From positions 38,166 to 102,165 of the forward strand of contig JAXLQP010000011.1 in assembly GCA_046331565.1 (NCBI GenBank): 64,000 nt of DNA, given 5' to 3'. Below are positions 11,938 to 20,678 of the stretch, piece by piece (position 1 is the first letter of the stretch; every line of letters starts with the position of its first letter). The translations under genes and the position numbers were made by a program. The stretch comes from DASRDU01 sp046331565. GTDB taxonomy: Bacteria > Acidobacteriota > Blastocatellia > RBC074. Below the pieces are notes generated by a model, which searched no databases, was not told where the DNA came from, and saw nothing but the letters and a program-made list of their open reading frames with translations.

Positions 11938-12176
11938 TCTCCTGCCTGTTTCCTGAGTTGAAACGGGGGATGCCGCTCCCGGGCCGGTCGAGGGAGCCTG
12001 AGCGAACAGATTCAGGCAATGAGGCTTGATCAACGGGGCCTGCAAAATCGCTGTCTGAAGCAGGGCGGATTATAGCAAAATGACCGCTCGCTGCAATCAC
12101 ACAGTTTCCGGCATCCCGATTTCGGAACCTGGAATTCTGATCGCCCCCTGCATCAACTCGCACAGAGGACGGCCCC

Positions 12177-12605
12177 ATGAATGGACACACTACCGGAAAA
12201 GGTAACTTAAGCGAATCGAAGGTACTCACGGCTTATATAGAGGCGGGTTTTCTCGTTTCCTTACCCTTCGGCGGCGGTGCCCCGTATGATCTTGTTGTTG
12301 ATACAGGTGAGCGCCTGCTGAAGGTTCAGGTTAAGACTGGCAGACTGCGAAACGGCTGTGTGTTGTTTGCGGCTCAAAGAATCAGCGGGCATCACGGCAC
12401 GAAGCGGCGAAGATATGAGGAATCTGAATTCGACGTTTATGCAGTTTACTGCCCTGACAATGACCGGGTGTATGTCATTCCCCGGCTCGGAGACCTGGCT
12501 GAGGGCAGGCTTCGGGTCAGTCACACAAGAAACAATCAGAAGCAGAATATCCGCTGGGCTGGTGAATTTGAATTTGAAGCTTATTTGAAAAACGCAGGAA
12601 GATAA
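12177..12605 (+). CDS. PD-(D/E)XK nuclease-like protein (group I intron endonuclease-like family)
   Basis: 142 aa. The layout GNLSESKVLTAYIEAG, then SLPFGGGAPYDLVVDT, then LLKVQVKTGR matches the small PD-(D/E)XK family that includes the cyanobacterial homing enzyme I-Ssp6803I, encoded in a tRNA intron. Candidate catalytic residues are E13, D38, Q51 and K53. A tail FDVYAVYCPDNDRVYVIPRL is also family-like. AGAGGA lies 7 bases before the ATG. The stop codon ends two bases from the 3' end of the convergent tRNA-Ala gene. No integrase or intron is present. Whether it is a homing remnant, a mobile stand-alone nuclease or a domesticated DNA-repair protein is open. Confidence 0.75.
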   Translation: MNGHTTGKGNLSESKVLTAYIEAGFLVSLPFGGGAPYDLVVDTGERLLKVQVKTGRLRNGCVLFAAQRISGHHGTKRRRYEESEFDVYAVYCPDNDRVYVIPRLGDLAEGRLRVSHTRNNQKQNIRWAGEFEFEAYLKNAGR

Positions 12606-12607
12606 TC

Positions 12608-12684
12608 TGGTGGAGCTAGTCGGGTTCGAACCGACGACCTCTGCAATGCCATTGCAGCGCTCTTCCAAACTGAGCTATAGCCCC
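12608..12684 (-). tRNA. tRNA-Ala (anticodon GGC)
   Basis: The 77-nt minus-strand sequence folds as a full cloverleaf: acceptor GGGGCTA with TAGCTCC, D-stem GCTC/GAGC, anticodon stem CTGCA/TGCAG with loop ATGGCAT (anticodon GGC), T-arm GTCGG-TTCGAAC-CCGAC, and an encoded ACCA end. There is no intron. The gene is intact even though a homing-endonuclease-like gene abuts its 3' end. Confidence 0.97.
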
Positions 12685-12818
12685 ACATTGCCAAAGACGG
12701 GAAATCAAAGACGAGAACTGTTGCTGTTCTCAAAGGCGGCCTCATCATAGCCAGACCGGCACGCTCAGTCAAGCACCGTAATTTTTAATTCGCAGCCGCT
12801 GTGACTGCGGCTTTCCGC

Positions 12819-14645
12819 TTACCCGGCCTTGACGACCATCAGCGTCAGATCGTCGTGCTGATGCGCGCCTTCTGAAAATTCGCGGATGCGGGTGATGACT
12901 GCATCGGCCAGAGCGTTGGCTTTCAGGTGACGATTGGCCACCAGAAATTCGATCAGGCGTTTTTCGCCGAATTCGATGCGGTCAGGCGCTGGCGTGTGGG
13001 CTTCGTTCAGACCGTCAGTGTAGAAAAAGAGCAGGTCGCCGCGTTCAAGGTGCAGCGTTTCGCTTTTGTACTGCTGTTTGTCGAAGACGCCAAGCAGCAG
13101 GCCGCCGGCCTTGAGCGCGCGCCATTTCCCGTTGGGCCTGACCAGAATCGGCGCATTGTGTCCGGCATTGCAGTACTGGAAGGTGCGCGTTTCGGCATCC
13201 AGCACGCCGTAAACCAGCGTGACCAGCAGTTGTCGCCCCAAATCGCGGTGCAGGCGCGTGTTTGATGAGCGCAGCACGCGCGTCGGGTGCGCGTTGCTGC
13301 GGATGAAATTGCGCACGATGCTGCGCACGGCAGCCATGCCCATCGCGGCGCGCACGCCCTTGCCCGCCACATCGCCGATCATCAGCGCCAGACGTTTGTC
13401 GCTCAGTTTGACGAAGTCATAAAAATCGCCGCTCAGATTCAGGGCCGGTTCCAGGCGGGCGGCAATGTCGAAGCCTTTCATTGCGGGCGAACCGTCAGGA
13501 ATCATGGCGCGCTGCACATCGCGGGCCATCAGAATTTCGCGTTCCAGCCGTCGCTCGCGTTCGACGCGTTCGGTATAGAGGCGGGCGTTGACGATGGCGA
13601 TGCTCAAATGATTGGCGATGCTTTCGAGCAGCCCGGCCTGGTAATGGTTGAAGGCATTGCGGCGGCTGCTTTCCAGCACAATCGCGCCGAGCACCTGACC
13701 TTCGTAAAAGAGCGGAACGGCGATTTCAGAGCGCCGACGACCGGGCGCATCGTTGTTGATGTGATAGTCAGGATCGCGGGTCACGTCACCCACGATCATC
13801 GTCCGGCGCTCACGCACGGCGCGCCCGACAATTCCCTGTGAAACGCGGGTGCGGCTGGCCTCCTGCGATTCCGCCAGGCCGTAACCTTCCTCAACGTGCC
13901 AGACAAATTCGTCGCTGCCCTCGTCAATCAGGCCGACCAGCAGATATTCATAATCAATCACCCGGCGCAGCAGCGGGGCGAGGTTGTTGAGCAGATGATT
14001 GAAATCGAGAATCGAACTGATCTCGCGTCCGATTTCAATCAGCATTTCCATGCCGCTGGTGCGCTGGCGCAGTTCGTCATAGAGCCGGGCGTGTTCGAGC
14101 GCGACAGCCAGATGATTGCTCAGCACACCCAGGATGCGCGCGTGTTCCGGCGCGAAATGATGCGGCTCGGTGCTTTCGACGGTCAGCACGCCGATCACTC
14201 TGCTTTCACGGGCCAGCCACAACGGCACGGCGATTTCGGAGCGCGGTTCGTCATTGCCTTCGGTTTCAGCGCGCAGGTTGCGCGGATCTTCGCGCAGATC
14301 GTTGACGATGATCGTCTGCCGTTCCAGCACTGCCGCGCCCGCGATGCTGTGATCGAAGGGAATGAAACCGAGCCGCTGCATCTCTTCCGGTTTGTAACCG
14401 ATGGATTTTTTCCAGACCAGTCCGCAGCGTTCCTCATCCACGAGCAGCAGATTGAAAAAACTGTAGCTGATGACTTCACGAATGCGCCGGGCGGCGCGTT
14501 CGATCAGTTCATCAAGGTCGAGAATCGAAGTGAATTCCACGCTCAGATCGCGCAGCAGACTTTCGACAGGCGGCGATGAGAAACCCGGTTCGGCAGCAGC
14601 AGGCAGCATAGTCTCAGGTTGCGGAGTTGGCTGATTGGAGGACAT
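12819..14645 (-). CDS. GAF-GAF-SpoIIE (PP2C-type) serine phosphatase
   Basis: 608 aa. Two GAF sensor domains (~35-190 and ~205-370) share the ERQTIIVNDLREDPRN / ERRTMIVGDVTRDPDY and SEIAVPL repeats. A helical linker (RERRLEREILMARDVQRAMIP) leads to a PP2C/SpoIIE phosphatase domain (~385-605) with SGDFYDFVKLSDKRLALMIG, GDVAGKGVRAAM, YCNAGHNAP and HDDLTLMVVK, where the metal-binding aspartates lie. This is the RsbU-like arrangement that dephosphorylates anti-sigma antagonists in partner-switching. No anti-sigma or antagonist gene is adjacent, so the target is unknown. No membrane segment is visible. Confidence 0.93.
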   Translation of the reverse strand: MSSNQPTPQPETMLPAAAEPGFSSPPVESLLRDLSVEFTSILDLDELIERAARRIREVISYSFFNLLLVDEERCGLVWKKSIGYKPEEMQRLGFIPFDHSIAGAAVLERQTIIVNDLREDPRNLRAETEGNDEPRSEIAVPLWLARESRVIGVLTVESTEPHHFAPEHARILGVLSNHLAVALEHARLYDELRQRTSGMEMLIEIGREISSILDFNHLLNNLAPLLRRVIDYEYLLVGLIDEGSDEFVWHVEEGYGLAESQEASRTRVSQGIVGRAVRERRTMIVGDVTRDPDYHINNDAPGRRRSEIAVPLFYEGQVLGAIVLESSRRNAFNHYQAGLLESIANHLSIAIVNARLYTERVERERRLEREILMARDVQRAMIPDGSPAMKGFDIAARLEPALNLSGDFYDFVKLSDKRLALMIGDVAGKGVRAAMGMAAVRSIVRNFIRSNAHPTRVLRSSNTRLHRDLGRQLLVTLVYGVLDAETRTFQYCNAGHNAPILVRPNGKWRALKAGGLLLGVFDKQQYKSETLHLERGDLLFFYTDGLNEAHTPAPDRIEFGEKRLIEFLVANRHLKANALADAVITRIREFSEGAHQHDDLTLMVVKAG

Positions 14646-14692
14646 ACGTTGCTGAACTTTCAGTCACGACCTTCGGCACAGCGCCGAAGCCG

Positions 14693-15154
14693 TCAGGCGC
14701 GACAGGCCTCAATGGCAGCGATCACTTCATCATCGCCGGGACGAAAAACCGGCAGCACGACCTTGCGAAAACGAATGCGGCCTGCACCGTCAACCACCAC
14801 CACGCCCCGTTTGGTACCGAACAGGTTTTTCATGTCGTAAGCGCGCACGACGCTGCCATCGGCATCCGAAAGCAGGCGCAGCGGCAGGTCGTAATGTTCG
14901 GCAAAGCGGCGATGTTTTTCGACCGAATCGGTGTTAATGCCGATGACTTCAGCGCCGGTCTGCTGATAACGCGCCCAGTTGTCGCGCACGCTGCACATCT
15001 GTTTCGTGCAGACCGGAGTTTCATCCGCCGGATAAAACAGCAGCACGACGGTTTTGCCGCGCGCATTGCGCAACTGCCAGTAATTGCCCTGCTGATCGGG
15101 CAGATTAATTTCCGGGGCAAGCTGACCGGGACCGGGGCCTGTGTCTGAAGTCAT
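14693..15154 (-). CDS. Peroxiredoxin, Bcp/PrxQ type
   Basis: 153 aa thiol peroxidase of the AhpC/TSA fold. Peroxidatic Cys49 lies in the motif FYPADETPVCTKQ. A second cysteine at position 54, five residues later, gives the atypical 2-Cys arrangement of Bcp/PrxQ proteins. GTKRGVVVVDGAGRIRFRKV is the usual distal strand pair. It likely reduces hydrogen or organic peroxides with thioredoxin. The gene lies downstream of no obvious partner and upstream of the phosphatase gene on the same strand (47 bp gap). Confidence 0.92.
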   Translation of the reverse strand: MTSDTGPGPGQLAPEINLPDQQGNYWQLRNARGKTVVLLFYPADETPVCTKQMCSVRDNWARYQQTGAEVIGINTDSVEKHRRFAEHYDLPLRLLSDADGSVVRAYDMKNLFGTKRGVVVVDGAGRIRFRKVVLPVFRPGDDEVIAAIEACRA

Positions 15155-15566
15155 CTTCTCTCCTCGTGAATCGTCGCTGCATTAATTCTGCGCGTGGCAC
15201 TCAGATTACGGTAGCCTGACAGGTTTTGATCTTCAATTCTGCAATAGCGTTGCAAATTTTGCCAGCTTCGGCTTCGTCGGAGTGACAGGATTCGTGACCT
15301 GCATTGTGCGGCACCCGACTGTTGCGCGCGCAGTGCCAGGCCGGGCCATCAGCGAATCGTCAGAATGACCTGCCTTTTCTGCCAGACTGACCGATTGAAG
15401 AGACTGAATCAGCTTCATCCAGCCACTTTAATGCCACCCTGCCCTCTCTGACGGCGCGCAACAGCATCTGGCACGCAACTGGCTTTAGAGACTGCGTACC
15501 GGCTTTCTCCTGCGCGCCCGCCGCAGAGAACAGCCCCGCAGCAGCTCAGGGCGCTGACCTGAATTT
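15155..15566. other. Intergenic region of 412 bp between divergent genes
   Basis: Promoters of the peroxiredoxin gene (minus) and the HD-GYP gene (plus) must lie here. A 61-codon minus frame at 15233-15418 has no family resemblance and no good ribosome-binding site, so it is not called. I see no hairpin array and no recognisable operator. Confidence 0.6.
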
Positions 15567-17606
15567 ATGAATCATCTGACAGGCAATTCATCTCCGACAC
15601 AGACGCCGACGCGGCAGCGATACCGCATTCTCATCACGCTGCCTGGAATGGCCGTCCTCATCGGAGCCACTGCCGGAATCATCTTTCGCCTGACCCTGAT
15701 TTTCAGCGTGTACGCCTTCCTGCTGGCGATTCCCGTCGTCGCGCTGATGTGGCTGATTTACAAAAGCAATCTTGAAAAGGTCGCAGCTTCGCAAAGGCAC
15801 GCCGACGAAATGGCGAAGCTGCACCTGGAAACCATCGAAGCGCTCGCCACCGCGATTGACGCCAAGGATCAGACCACGCACGAACACGTGCGCCGCGTGC
15901 AGATTTATGCCGAAGGCACGGCGCGCATCTTCGGACTTTCGGAAGCTGAAATTCAGGCGCTGCACGTTGGCGCGCTGCTGCACGACATCGGCAAGCTGGC
16001 CGTGCCCGATCACATTCTCAACAAGCCGGGGCGCCTGACGCCGGGCGAGTTCGAGAAGATGAAGATTCACACCATCGTCGGCGCTGAAATTCTGAGCCGC
16101 GTCAACTTCCCTTACCCCGTCGTGCCCATCGTGCGTTCGCATCACGAACGCTGGGATGGCAAGGGCTACCCGGACGAACTGAAGGGTGAAGCGATTCCGA
16201 TTACCGCGCGCATTCTGACGGTCGTTGACTGCTTTGATGCGGTGCGTGAAGACCGCCCGTACCGGCGCGGCCTGACGCGGGAACAGGCCATCAATATGCT
16301 GCTCGAAGGCAGCGAAACACAGTTCGATCCGCAGGTTGTCAACACCTTCATCGAACACCTGCCGCAGTTTGAGGCCGGAATTGCGGAAGTCCTCGCGGCG
16401 GAAGCCGTCGCGCAGGTCAGGCGCGAAAAGATTGACTGGAACGATCCGAACGTCCACGAAAGATTCCTGCGCGGCAACACGGCTGCGCCTTCGGCGGGTT
16501 ACGCCGCCGAACCGACAACCGGCAAACCGGCGGCTTATCTCAATCAGATCAGATCAGCGCAGACCGAAGGCACAGTCCTTTTTGAACTGGCGCGCAGCCT
16601 GAGCAGCACGCTTGAACCGGCCAGAATCACTGAGGTGCTGCGCGACCGGCTCAGTCATCTGATTCCGTTCGACACCTGCGCGCTGTTCATCAGTCAGTCC
16701 TCTGACCTGAGCGCCACGGCGCGTTACGTGGCCGGAAAAAATGCTGAACTGCTCAGAGGCCGCCGCATTGCGCACGGCGACGGCGTGACCGGTTTTGTTC
16801 TCGCACAGCGCCGCATCTTTGCGAACACTGATCCGGGCCTTGATTTTCTGGAACTCAATCTGAAGATGCCGGATCAGTATCAGAACGTCATTGCCTGCCC
16901 GCTGCTGCGCGGCGAGGAACTGACCGGCGTGCTGACGCTTTATTCGCTCAGCGCCGAGCAATACACGCTCGATCACATCCGGCTGCTTGAAACCGTGTCG
17001 GCCACGGTCAGCGATGCGGTCAGCAACGCGCTCGAACACACGCAACCCGAAGACAATTCAACCACCGATCCGCTGACCGGGCTGCCGAATGCCCGGCTGC
17101 TTGAAATCATCTTCAGCAAGGAAGTACATCGCGCTGAACGCTACGGTTATCCGCTGATGCTGCTTGCGCTCGATGTGGACGGCTTCAGGCGGTTCAATGA
17201 TGAACACGGGCACGCGACCGGCGACCGTCTGCTGCGCGAACTGGCCGCATTGCTGTCAGCCGAATTTCGCGCCGGTGACACCTTTGCGCGCTTTGCCGGA
17301 GATCAGTTCGTCGTGCTGCTGCACCGCCTGACGCCTGATCTGATTGACGACCTGATGGCCAGGATCAGAAGGACGCTGAAGGGCTGGCGCTTCGAGGTTG
17401 ATGCTGCCCAGAAAATCAGCATCAGTCTGACGATGAGTTATGCCGTTTACGGCGCGGACGGGCGCACGATGCCGGAACTGATGCAGGCCGCCGATGAGCG
17501 GCAGCGCGAAGCGGCCTCAGCGCTGCTGAAAGTCGCCGGACGCCCGGCCAGCAATCTGAGAATTTTTCCAGGAGTCAAACGCGAAGCGGCAGGCCAGGGC
17601 GGCTGA
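15567..17606 (+). CDS. HD-GYP phosphodiesterase with GAF and degenerate GGDEF domain
   Basis: 679 aa. Two membrane segments (~24-64) precede an HD-GYP domain (~90-260) with HDIGK at 139-143 and GKGYPDEL at 198-205, the cyclic-di-GMP hydrolase signature. A GAF domain follows at ~335-490. A GGDEF fold (DPLTGLPNARL to ~660) has the active-site loop FAGDQF instead of GGDEF/GGEEF, so cyclase activity is probably lost. It probably hydrolyses cyclic di-GMP and may sense GTP or a small ligand. A hairpin terminator follows the gene. The order HD-GYP, GAF, GGDEF is the reverse of many such fusions. Confidence 0.93.
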   Translation: MNHLTGNSSPTQTPTRQRYRILITLPGMAVLIGATAGIIFRLTLIFSVYAFLLAIPVVALMWLIYKSNLEKVAASQRHADEMAKLHLETIEALATAIDAKDQTTHEHVRRVQIYAEGTARIFGLSEAEIQALHVGALLHDIGKLAVPDHILNKPGRLTPGEFEKMKIHTIVGAEILSRVNFPYPVVPIVRSHHERWDGKGYPDELKGEAIPITARILTVVDCFDAVREDRPYRRGLTREQAINMLLEGSETQFDPQVVNTFIEHLPQFEAGIAEVLAAEAVAQVRREKIDWNDPNVHERFLRGNTAAPSAGYAAEPTTGKPAAYLNQIRSAQTEGTVLFELARSLSSTLEPARITEVLRDRLSHLIPFDTCALFISQSSDLSATARYVAGKNAELLRGRRIAHGDGVTGFVLAQRRIFANTDPGLDFLELNLKMPDQYQNVIACPLLRGEELTGVLTLYSLSAEQYTLDHIRLLETVSATVSDAVSNALEHTQPEDNSTTDPLTGLPNARLLEIIFSKEVHRAERYGYPLMLLALDVDGFRRFNDEHGHATGDRLLRELAALLSAEFRAGDTFARFAGDQFVVLLHRLTPDLIDDLMARIRRTLKGWRFEVDAAQKISISLTMSYAVYGADGRTMPELMQAADERQREAASALLKVAGRPASNLRIFPGVKREAAGQGG

Positions 17607-17655
17607 CCCTGCGCTGAAGAGTTTTCCCCGAACGAGTTACCACCACCGAAGAAGC

Positions 17656-17714
17656 ACAGTAACGGGTGGACTGCTGAAGGTAAAAACTTCCGGCAGCCAC
17701 CCGTTGCTGTTTCT
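17656..17714 (+). terminator. Rho-independent terminator of the HD-GYP gene
   Basis: Arms 17656-17669 and 17697-17710 (ACAGTAACGGGTGG / CCACCCGTTGCTGT) pair with one G-U. A smaller inner stem CTGCTG/CGGCAG is present, and a short T-run follows. It lies about 50 bp past the stop codon. Confidence 0.75.
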
Positions 17715-17816
17715 GCGCAAAGACATTCAGTCAGGATTGACCGGATTAACAACTCAGGCCGGAACAATGCAGTTCCCGCCATTGAGTCAGGGAATGCCGG
17801 AAGTGACTCGAAACAT

Positions 17817-17897
17817 CCCCGTAGTAACGAATTCATTCGTTCAGTCTTGAATCAGCGTCGCTTCGGAGACTGAACGAATGAATTCGTTACTACGGGG
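17817..17897. repeat. 30-bp perfect inverted repeat with palindromic arm core
   Basis: Arms 17817-17846 and 17868-17897 are perfect reverse complements around a 21-base loop. Each arm contains the self-complementary core ACGAATTCATTCGT. It shares the layout of the element at 4190-4268 but has a different sequence. It sits in the 466-bp gap between the HD-GYP gene and the NTF2-like gene, which otherwise holds the terminator and no gene. Confidence 0.9.
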
Positions 17898-18072
17898 GGG
17901 CGGCACGTCTCATCGGTTAATGACCTGACTTCGTGACAGGTCGCTTCAGGTTCGTCTGTTTCGATTCAGTCTGACAGCAGCGCGAACGGGGAATTCCAGG
18001 GGAACTGCTGTTGTGACGCTGCATCACGCTGCCTATAATTGCGCCGGTACAACCAGCCCGGAGATTCTGACG

Positions 18073-18519
18073 ATGAATAACCAGTCGCCTGCGGCTGCTG
18101 AAGTGGCCGCTGTGGCAGAAGCCAATGACCGCTTTTATCGCGCGCTGGAAGCCGCTGACCTCGCGGCCATGGAGTCGCTCTGGTTACAGGCCGACTGGGT
18201 CAGGTGCGTGCATCCGGGCTGGGAGATGCTGGCCGGATGGCCGCAGGTGCGCGAAAGCTGGGCGCGGATTTTTCAGAATTCACGCGGGCTGCGGGTGATG
18301 CCGGGCGATGTGGCCATTCGCGTGACGGATGATTTTGCGTGGGTCAGTTGTACCGAACATCTGATGATCTTTTATGAAAACTCAGCCGCGCCGGTTTCAG
18401 TGATGACGACGGCCACCAATCTTTTTCAGCGTTCCGGCGGCGAATGGCTGATGGTGCTGCACCACGCCTCGCCGGTGCCAGCGGTAATCCCGGTCAGTGA
18501 AAGCGAGACGGTACAGTGA
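18073..18519 (+). CDS. NTF2-like / SnoaL-like domain protein
   Basis: 148 aa from the ATG at 18073, which has GGAG about 9 bases upstream; a longer frame from 18013 exists but is less likely. The sequence shows the alpha+beta cone of the SnoaL_3/NTF2-like superfamily: ANDRFYRALEAADLAAMESLWLQ, then W near WVRCVHPGWEML, then repeated beta strands ending in WLMVLHHASPV. These proteins often act as hydrolase-like or binding domains of unassigned function. It overlaps the next cupin gene by one base (TGATG), so the two are coupled. Product unknown. Confidence 0.8.
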   Translation: MNNQSPAAAEVAAVAEANDRFYRALEAADLAAMESLWLQADWVRCVHPGWEMLAGWPQVRESWARIFQNSRGLRVMPGDVAIRVTDDFAWVSCTEHLMIFYENSAAPVSVMTTATNLFQRSGGEWLMVLHHASPVPAVIPVSESETVQ

Positions 18520-18848
18520 TGGATGTGCGTGATGTGTTCGCCGCGGCGCGCTTTGCGCCGGAAAAGATGCAGAAGACCAGCCTGTTTGAGACGCCGAATT
18601 TTTTCTGCGACGTGTACGGCCTCGAACCCGGACAGGAGCAGAAACCGCACGCGCACGCCGGAGCCGACAAGCTCTATTACGTGCTTGAAGGTCGCGGCCT
18701 GTTTCTGATCGGTGATGAGGAACGCGAACTGAACCGTCATCAGATCGTGCTGGCTCCCGCCGACACTCCGCACGGAGTTCGCAACACGAGCGACGCGCGC
18801 CTGACGCTGCTGGTTGTCATGTCGCCCAACCCGAACCTGAAAAGCTGA
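18519..18848 (+). CDS. Small cupin-fold protein
   Basis: 109 aa from the ATG at 18519. A conserved cupin_2 barrel shows KPHAHAGADKLYYVLEGRG (metal-binding His-x-His then Glu) and a second motif near APADTPHGVRN. Likely a monocupin binding a metal or small ligand. The start overlaps the stop of the NTF2-like gene; a GTG three bases upstream is an alternative. Cotranscription suggests a shared, unidentified small-molecule role. Confidence 0.82.
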   Translation: MDVRDVFAAARFAPEKMQKTSLFETPNFFCDVYGLEPGQEQKPHAHAGADKLYYVLEGRGLFLIGDEERELNRHQIVLAPADTPHGVRNTSDARLTLLVVMSPNPNLKS

Positions 18849-18858
18849 CCGCAAACTT

Positions 18859-19141
18859 ACAGCAGTTTTGAGTTGCCTGTTCAGGAGCGCGGCAGCGTGT
18901 GGAGCGCGGCGGCCTGGTGCCGCTTTCGTGTCCGGCACATTCAAACTTTGGAACCTGGAAAGGATTCTTCCACGAAGTCACACGAAACAGCACGAAGAAA
19001 GATCAAAAGGCTGTTGTTTCACTTCGTGAATCTTCGTGTCGCTTCGGGGAGGAAAATTCTTTACCAAAGCGGCACCAGGCCGTCGCACTCCGGACGCTGC
19101 CGCGCTCTGACAAGGCTGAACACTCAAATGAGAACTGCTGT
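18859..19141. repeat. Composite nested inverted repeat (about 280 bp)
   Basis: Outer arms 18885-18926 and 19066-19107 match over about 42 bp with five mismatches (GAGCGCGGCAGCGT... / ...CGCTGCCGCGCTC), and pairing partly extends to 18859 and 19141. Inside, 18967-19001 is imperfectly complementary to about 19023-19054. The 35-mer 18967-19001 differs at only three positions from 28494-28528. It fills the 313-bp gap between the cupin gene and the convergent deacetylase gene; no gene is seen in it. Confidence 0.85.
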
Positions 19142-19161
19142 ATGCCCGCAGAAGTCACTGA

Positions 19162-20058
19162 TTATGAAAACTCCAGCGCCACCCGCACCGTGTTGCAATG
19201 TCCTTCCACCGTGTCGCTGATGTCTTTGCCGTAACCGCCGCCCATCGTCGTCACGACCGGCACGCCCGCCGTTCGGCACGCGGCGATCACAAACTGATCG
19301 CGCTGCCTTAATCCTTCAAGCGTCAGTTTCATCCGGCCCAGACGGTCGCGTTCGTGCGGATCAACTCCGGCCTGGTAAAAAACTATGTCGGGCTGATGTT
19401 CGCGCAGAATGGCTGGAACGTATTCGCTCAGCACCTTCAGATATTCATCATTCCTGGTTCCATCGGGCAGGCTGAGGTCGAGTCGGCTCACTTCCTTGCG
19501 CAGCGGAAAGTTTTTCTCGCCGTGCATCGAAAAAGTAAACACCTCAGGGTCGCCATTGAAGATCGCCGCTGTGCCGTTGCCCTGATGCACATCGCAGTCA
19601 ATCACGACGACACGGCGCGCAAGACCGTCACGTTGCAGCACGCGCGTCGCAATCGCAATGTCGTTGAGCACGCAGTAACCTTCGCCGTGATCGGGAAAAG
19701 CGTGATGCGTGCCTCCGGCCAGGTTTGAGGCAATGCCATCGCGCAGGGCGTTGCAGGCGGCAGTGATCGTTCCCTGCGCGGCGGCGCGTGAACGGCGCAC
19801 GAGAGCCGGTGACCAGGGGAATCCGATGCGGCGCACTTCGGCGGCAGTGAGTGCGCCGTTTGCGCACCGGAACCAGTAATCCTGATCGTGAACCAGCAGA
19901 ATGTCTTCGTGCGCGGCAAGGCCGGGGTCGGTCAGATGCCAGTGCGTAATCGTGCCTTCGGCGAGCAGGCGATCCCGCGCCATTTTGTATTTCGTGATCG
20001 GGAACGGGTGCGTCGGACTGAGCGGAATCTGGTAATGATCCGAATAGCAGATGCGCAT
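19162..20058 (-). CDS. Histone deacetylase-family (acetoin utilization-like) deacetylase
   Basis: 298 aa Zn-dependent deacetylase of the arginase/HDAC fold. The catalytic histidine pair lies in AGGTHHAFPDHGEG (H118, H119). Zinc ligands are D156 and H158 in DCDVHQGNG and D233 in AGVDPHERD. The transition-state tyrosine is Y276 in GGGYGKD. Bacterial members act on acetylated polyamines, acetoin-related compounds or protein lysines; the substrate here is unknown. The gene starts just beyond a heptamer array. The ATG has no clear Shine-Dalgarno sequence because the array occupies that position. Confidence 0.93.
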   Translation of the reverse strand: MRICYSDHYQIPLSPTHPFPITKYKMARDRLLAEGTITHWHLTDPGLAAHEDILLVHDQDYWFRCANGALTAAEVRRIGFPWSPALVRRSRAAAQGTITAACNALRDGIASNLAGGTHHAFPDHGEGYCVLNDIAIATRVLQRDGLARRVVVIDCDVHQGNGTAAIFNGDPEVFTFSMHGEKNFPLRKEVSRLDLSLPDGTRNDEYLKVLSEYVPAILREHQPDIVFYQAGVDPHERDRLGRMKLTLEGLRQRDQFVIAACRTAGVPVVTTMGGGYGKDISDTVEGHCNTVRVALEFS

Positions 20059-20063
20059 GAAGA

Positions 20064-20187
20064 GTGGTTAGTGGTCAGTGGTTAGTGGTCAGTAGTCAGT
20101 TGTCCCTGGTCAGTGGTCATCAATTCGGTATTAACCGGCAACTGACAACTGACAACTGACTAAGGACAACTGACAACTAACCACTGA
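20064..20187. repeat. Heptamer-array inverted repeat
   Basis: Eight degenerate heptamers (gtggtta, gtggtca, gtggtta, gtggtca, gtagtca, gttgtcc, ctggtca, gtggtca) at 20064-20119 face seven units (caactga x3, ctaagga, caactga, caactaa, ccactga) at 20139-20187. The two sets are complementary in inverted orientation. The right-hand units contain the stop codon and last codons of the thioesterase gene. Confidence 0.9.
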
Positions 20188-20581
20188 TCGGAACCGGGCG
20201 GCGGTTTTCGTCTACGGCGACGTAAACGACTTCGGCTTCCATGACGCGGACGCAGTCGCGCGGGTCGTCGTCGCGTTCGGCTTCGACGATGACTTCGACG
20301 GTGACGGAGGTGCGGCCAGTTTTGACGGTGCGCGTGTAAAAGCTGACCAGATCGCCGACGAAGACCGGAGCGATGAACTCGACGCCGCGCAGGGCGACCG
20401 TGACGAAATTTCTGCTGGCATTGCGGCGCGCTTCGATGTCTCCGGCCAGGTCGAGGTGACTGAGAATCACGCCGCCAAAGACGGTGCCGTGCTTGTTGGT
20501 GTCGCGCGGCAGCATCGTGACGCGAATGGCAGGTTCGCCGTACTTGTTCTGTGCTGACTCTTTGCTGGTCTGATTTTCCAT
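20177..20581 (-). CDS. Acyl-CoA thioesterase, hotdog fold (YciA-like)
   Basis: 134 aa from the ATG at 20581, where family similarity begins; a longer frame exists upstream. The motif MLPRDTNKHGTVFGG, containing the acidic/His-Gly hotdog active-site helix, and the strand ISHLDLAGD-type helix are typical of YciA/BFIT-like thioesterases. VALRGVEFIAPVFVGDLV is the central beta strand pair. It likely hydrolyses medium- or long-chain acyl-CoA. The last three codons (I-S-G) and the stop are part of the adjoining heptamer array, suggesting array insertion or expansion at the gene end. Confidence 0.9.
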   Translation of the reverse strand: MENQTSKESAQNKYGEPAIRVTMLPRDTNKHGTVFGGVILSHLDLAGDIEARRNASRNFVTVALRGVEFIAPVFVGDLVSFYTRTVKTGRTSVTVEVIVEAERDDDPRDCVRVMEAEVVYVAVDENRRPVPISG

Positions 20582-20678
20582 GGCCCCGCTATGGTAGCGG
20601 AACCGGAAGCTGACGGGCAATCAGAGCGGACGCTGAGAAAGGATGGCAGGACAGCCGGACGGGTAATAACGCAGGCCG

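Noticed and set aside
12046..12176. Partial copy of the tRNA-Ala 3' end marking an integrated element
   Set aside because: No duplicate of the tRNA 3' end was found around the nuclease gene or in the upstream gap.
12608..12684. Intron inside tRNA-Ala, suggested by the neighbouring homing-type nuclease
   Set aside because: The cloverleaf is continuous with a 7-base anticodon loop and encoded CCA.
15233..15418. Small minus-strand frame of 61 codons
   Set aside because: No ribosome-binding site, no hydrophobic or conserved pattern.
20064..20187. CRISPR array at the gtggtta/caactga repeats
   Set aside because: Repeats are only 7 bp without spacers of uniform length, and no cas gene is present.
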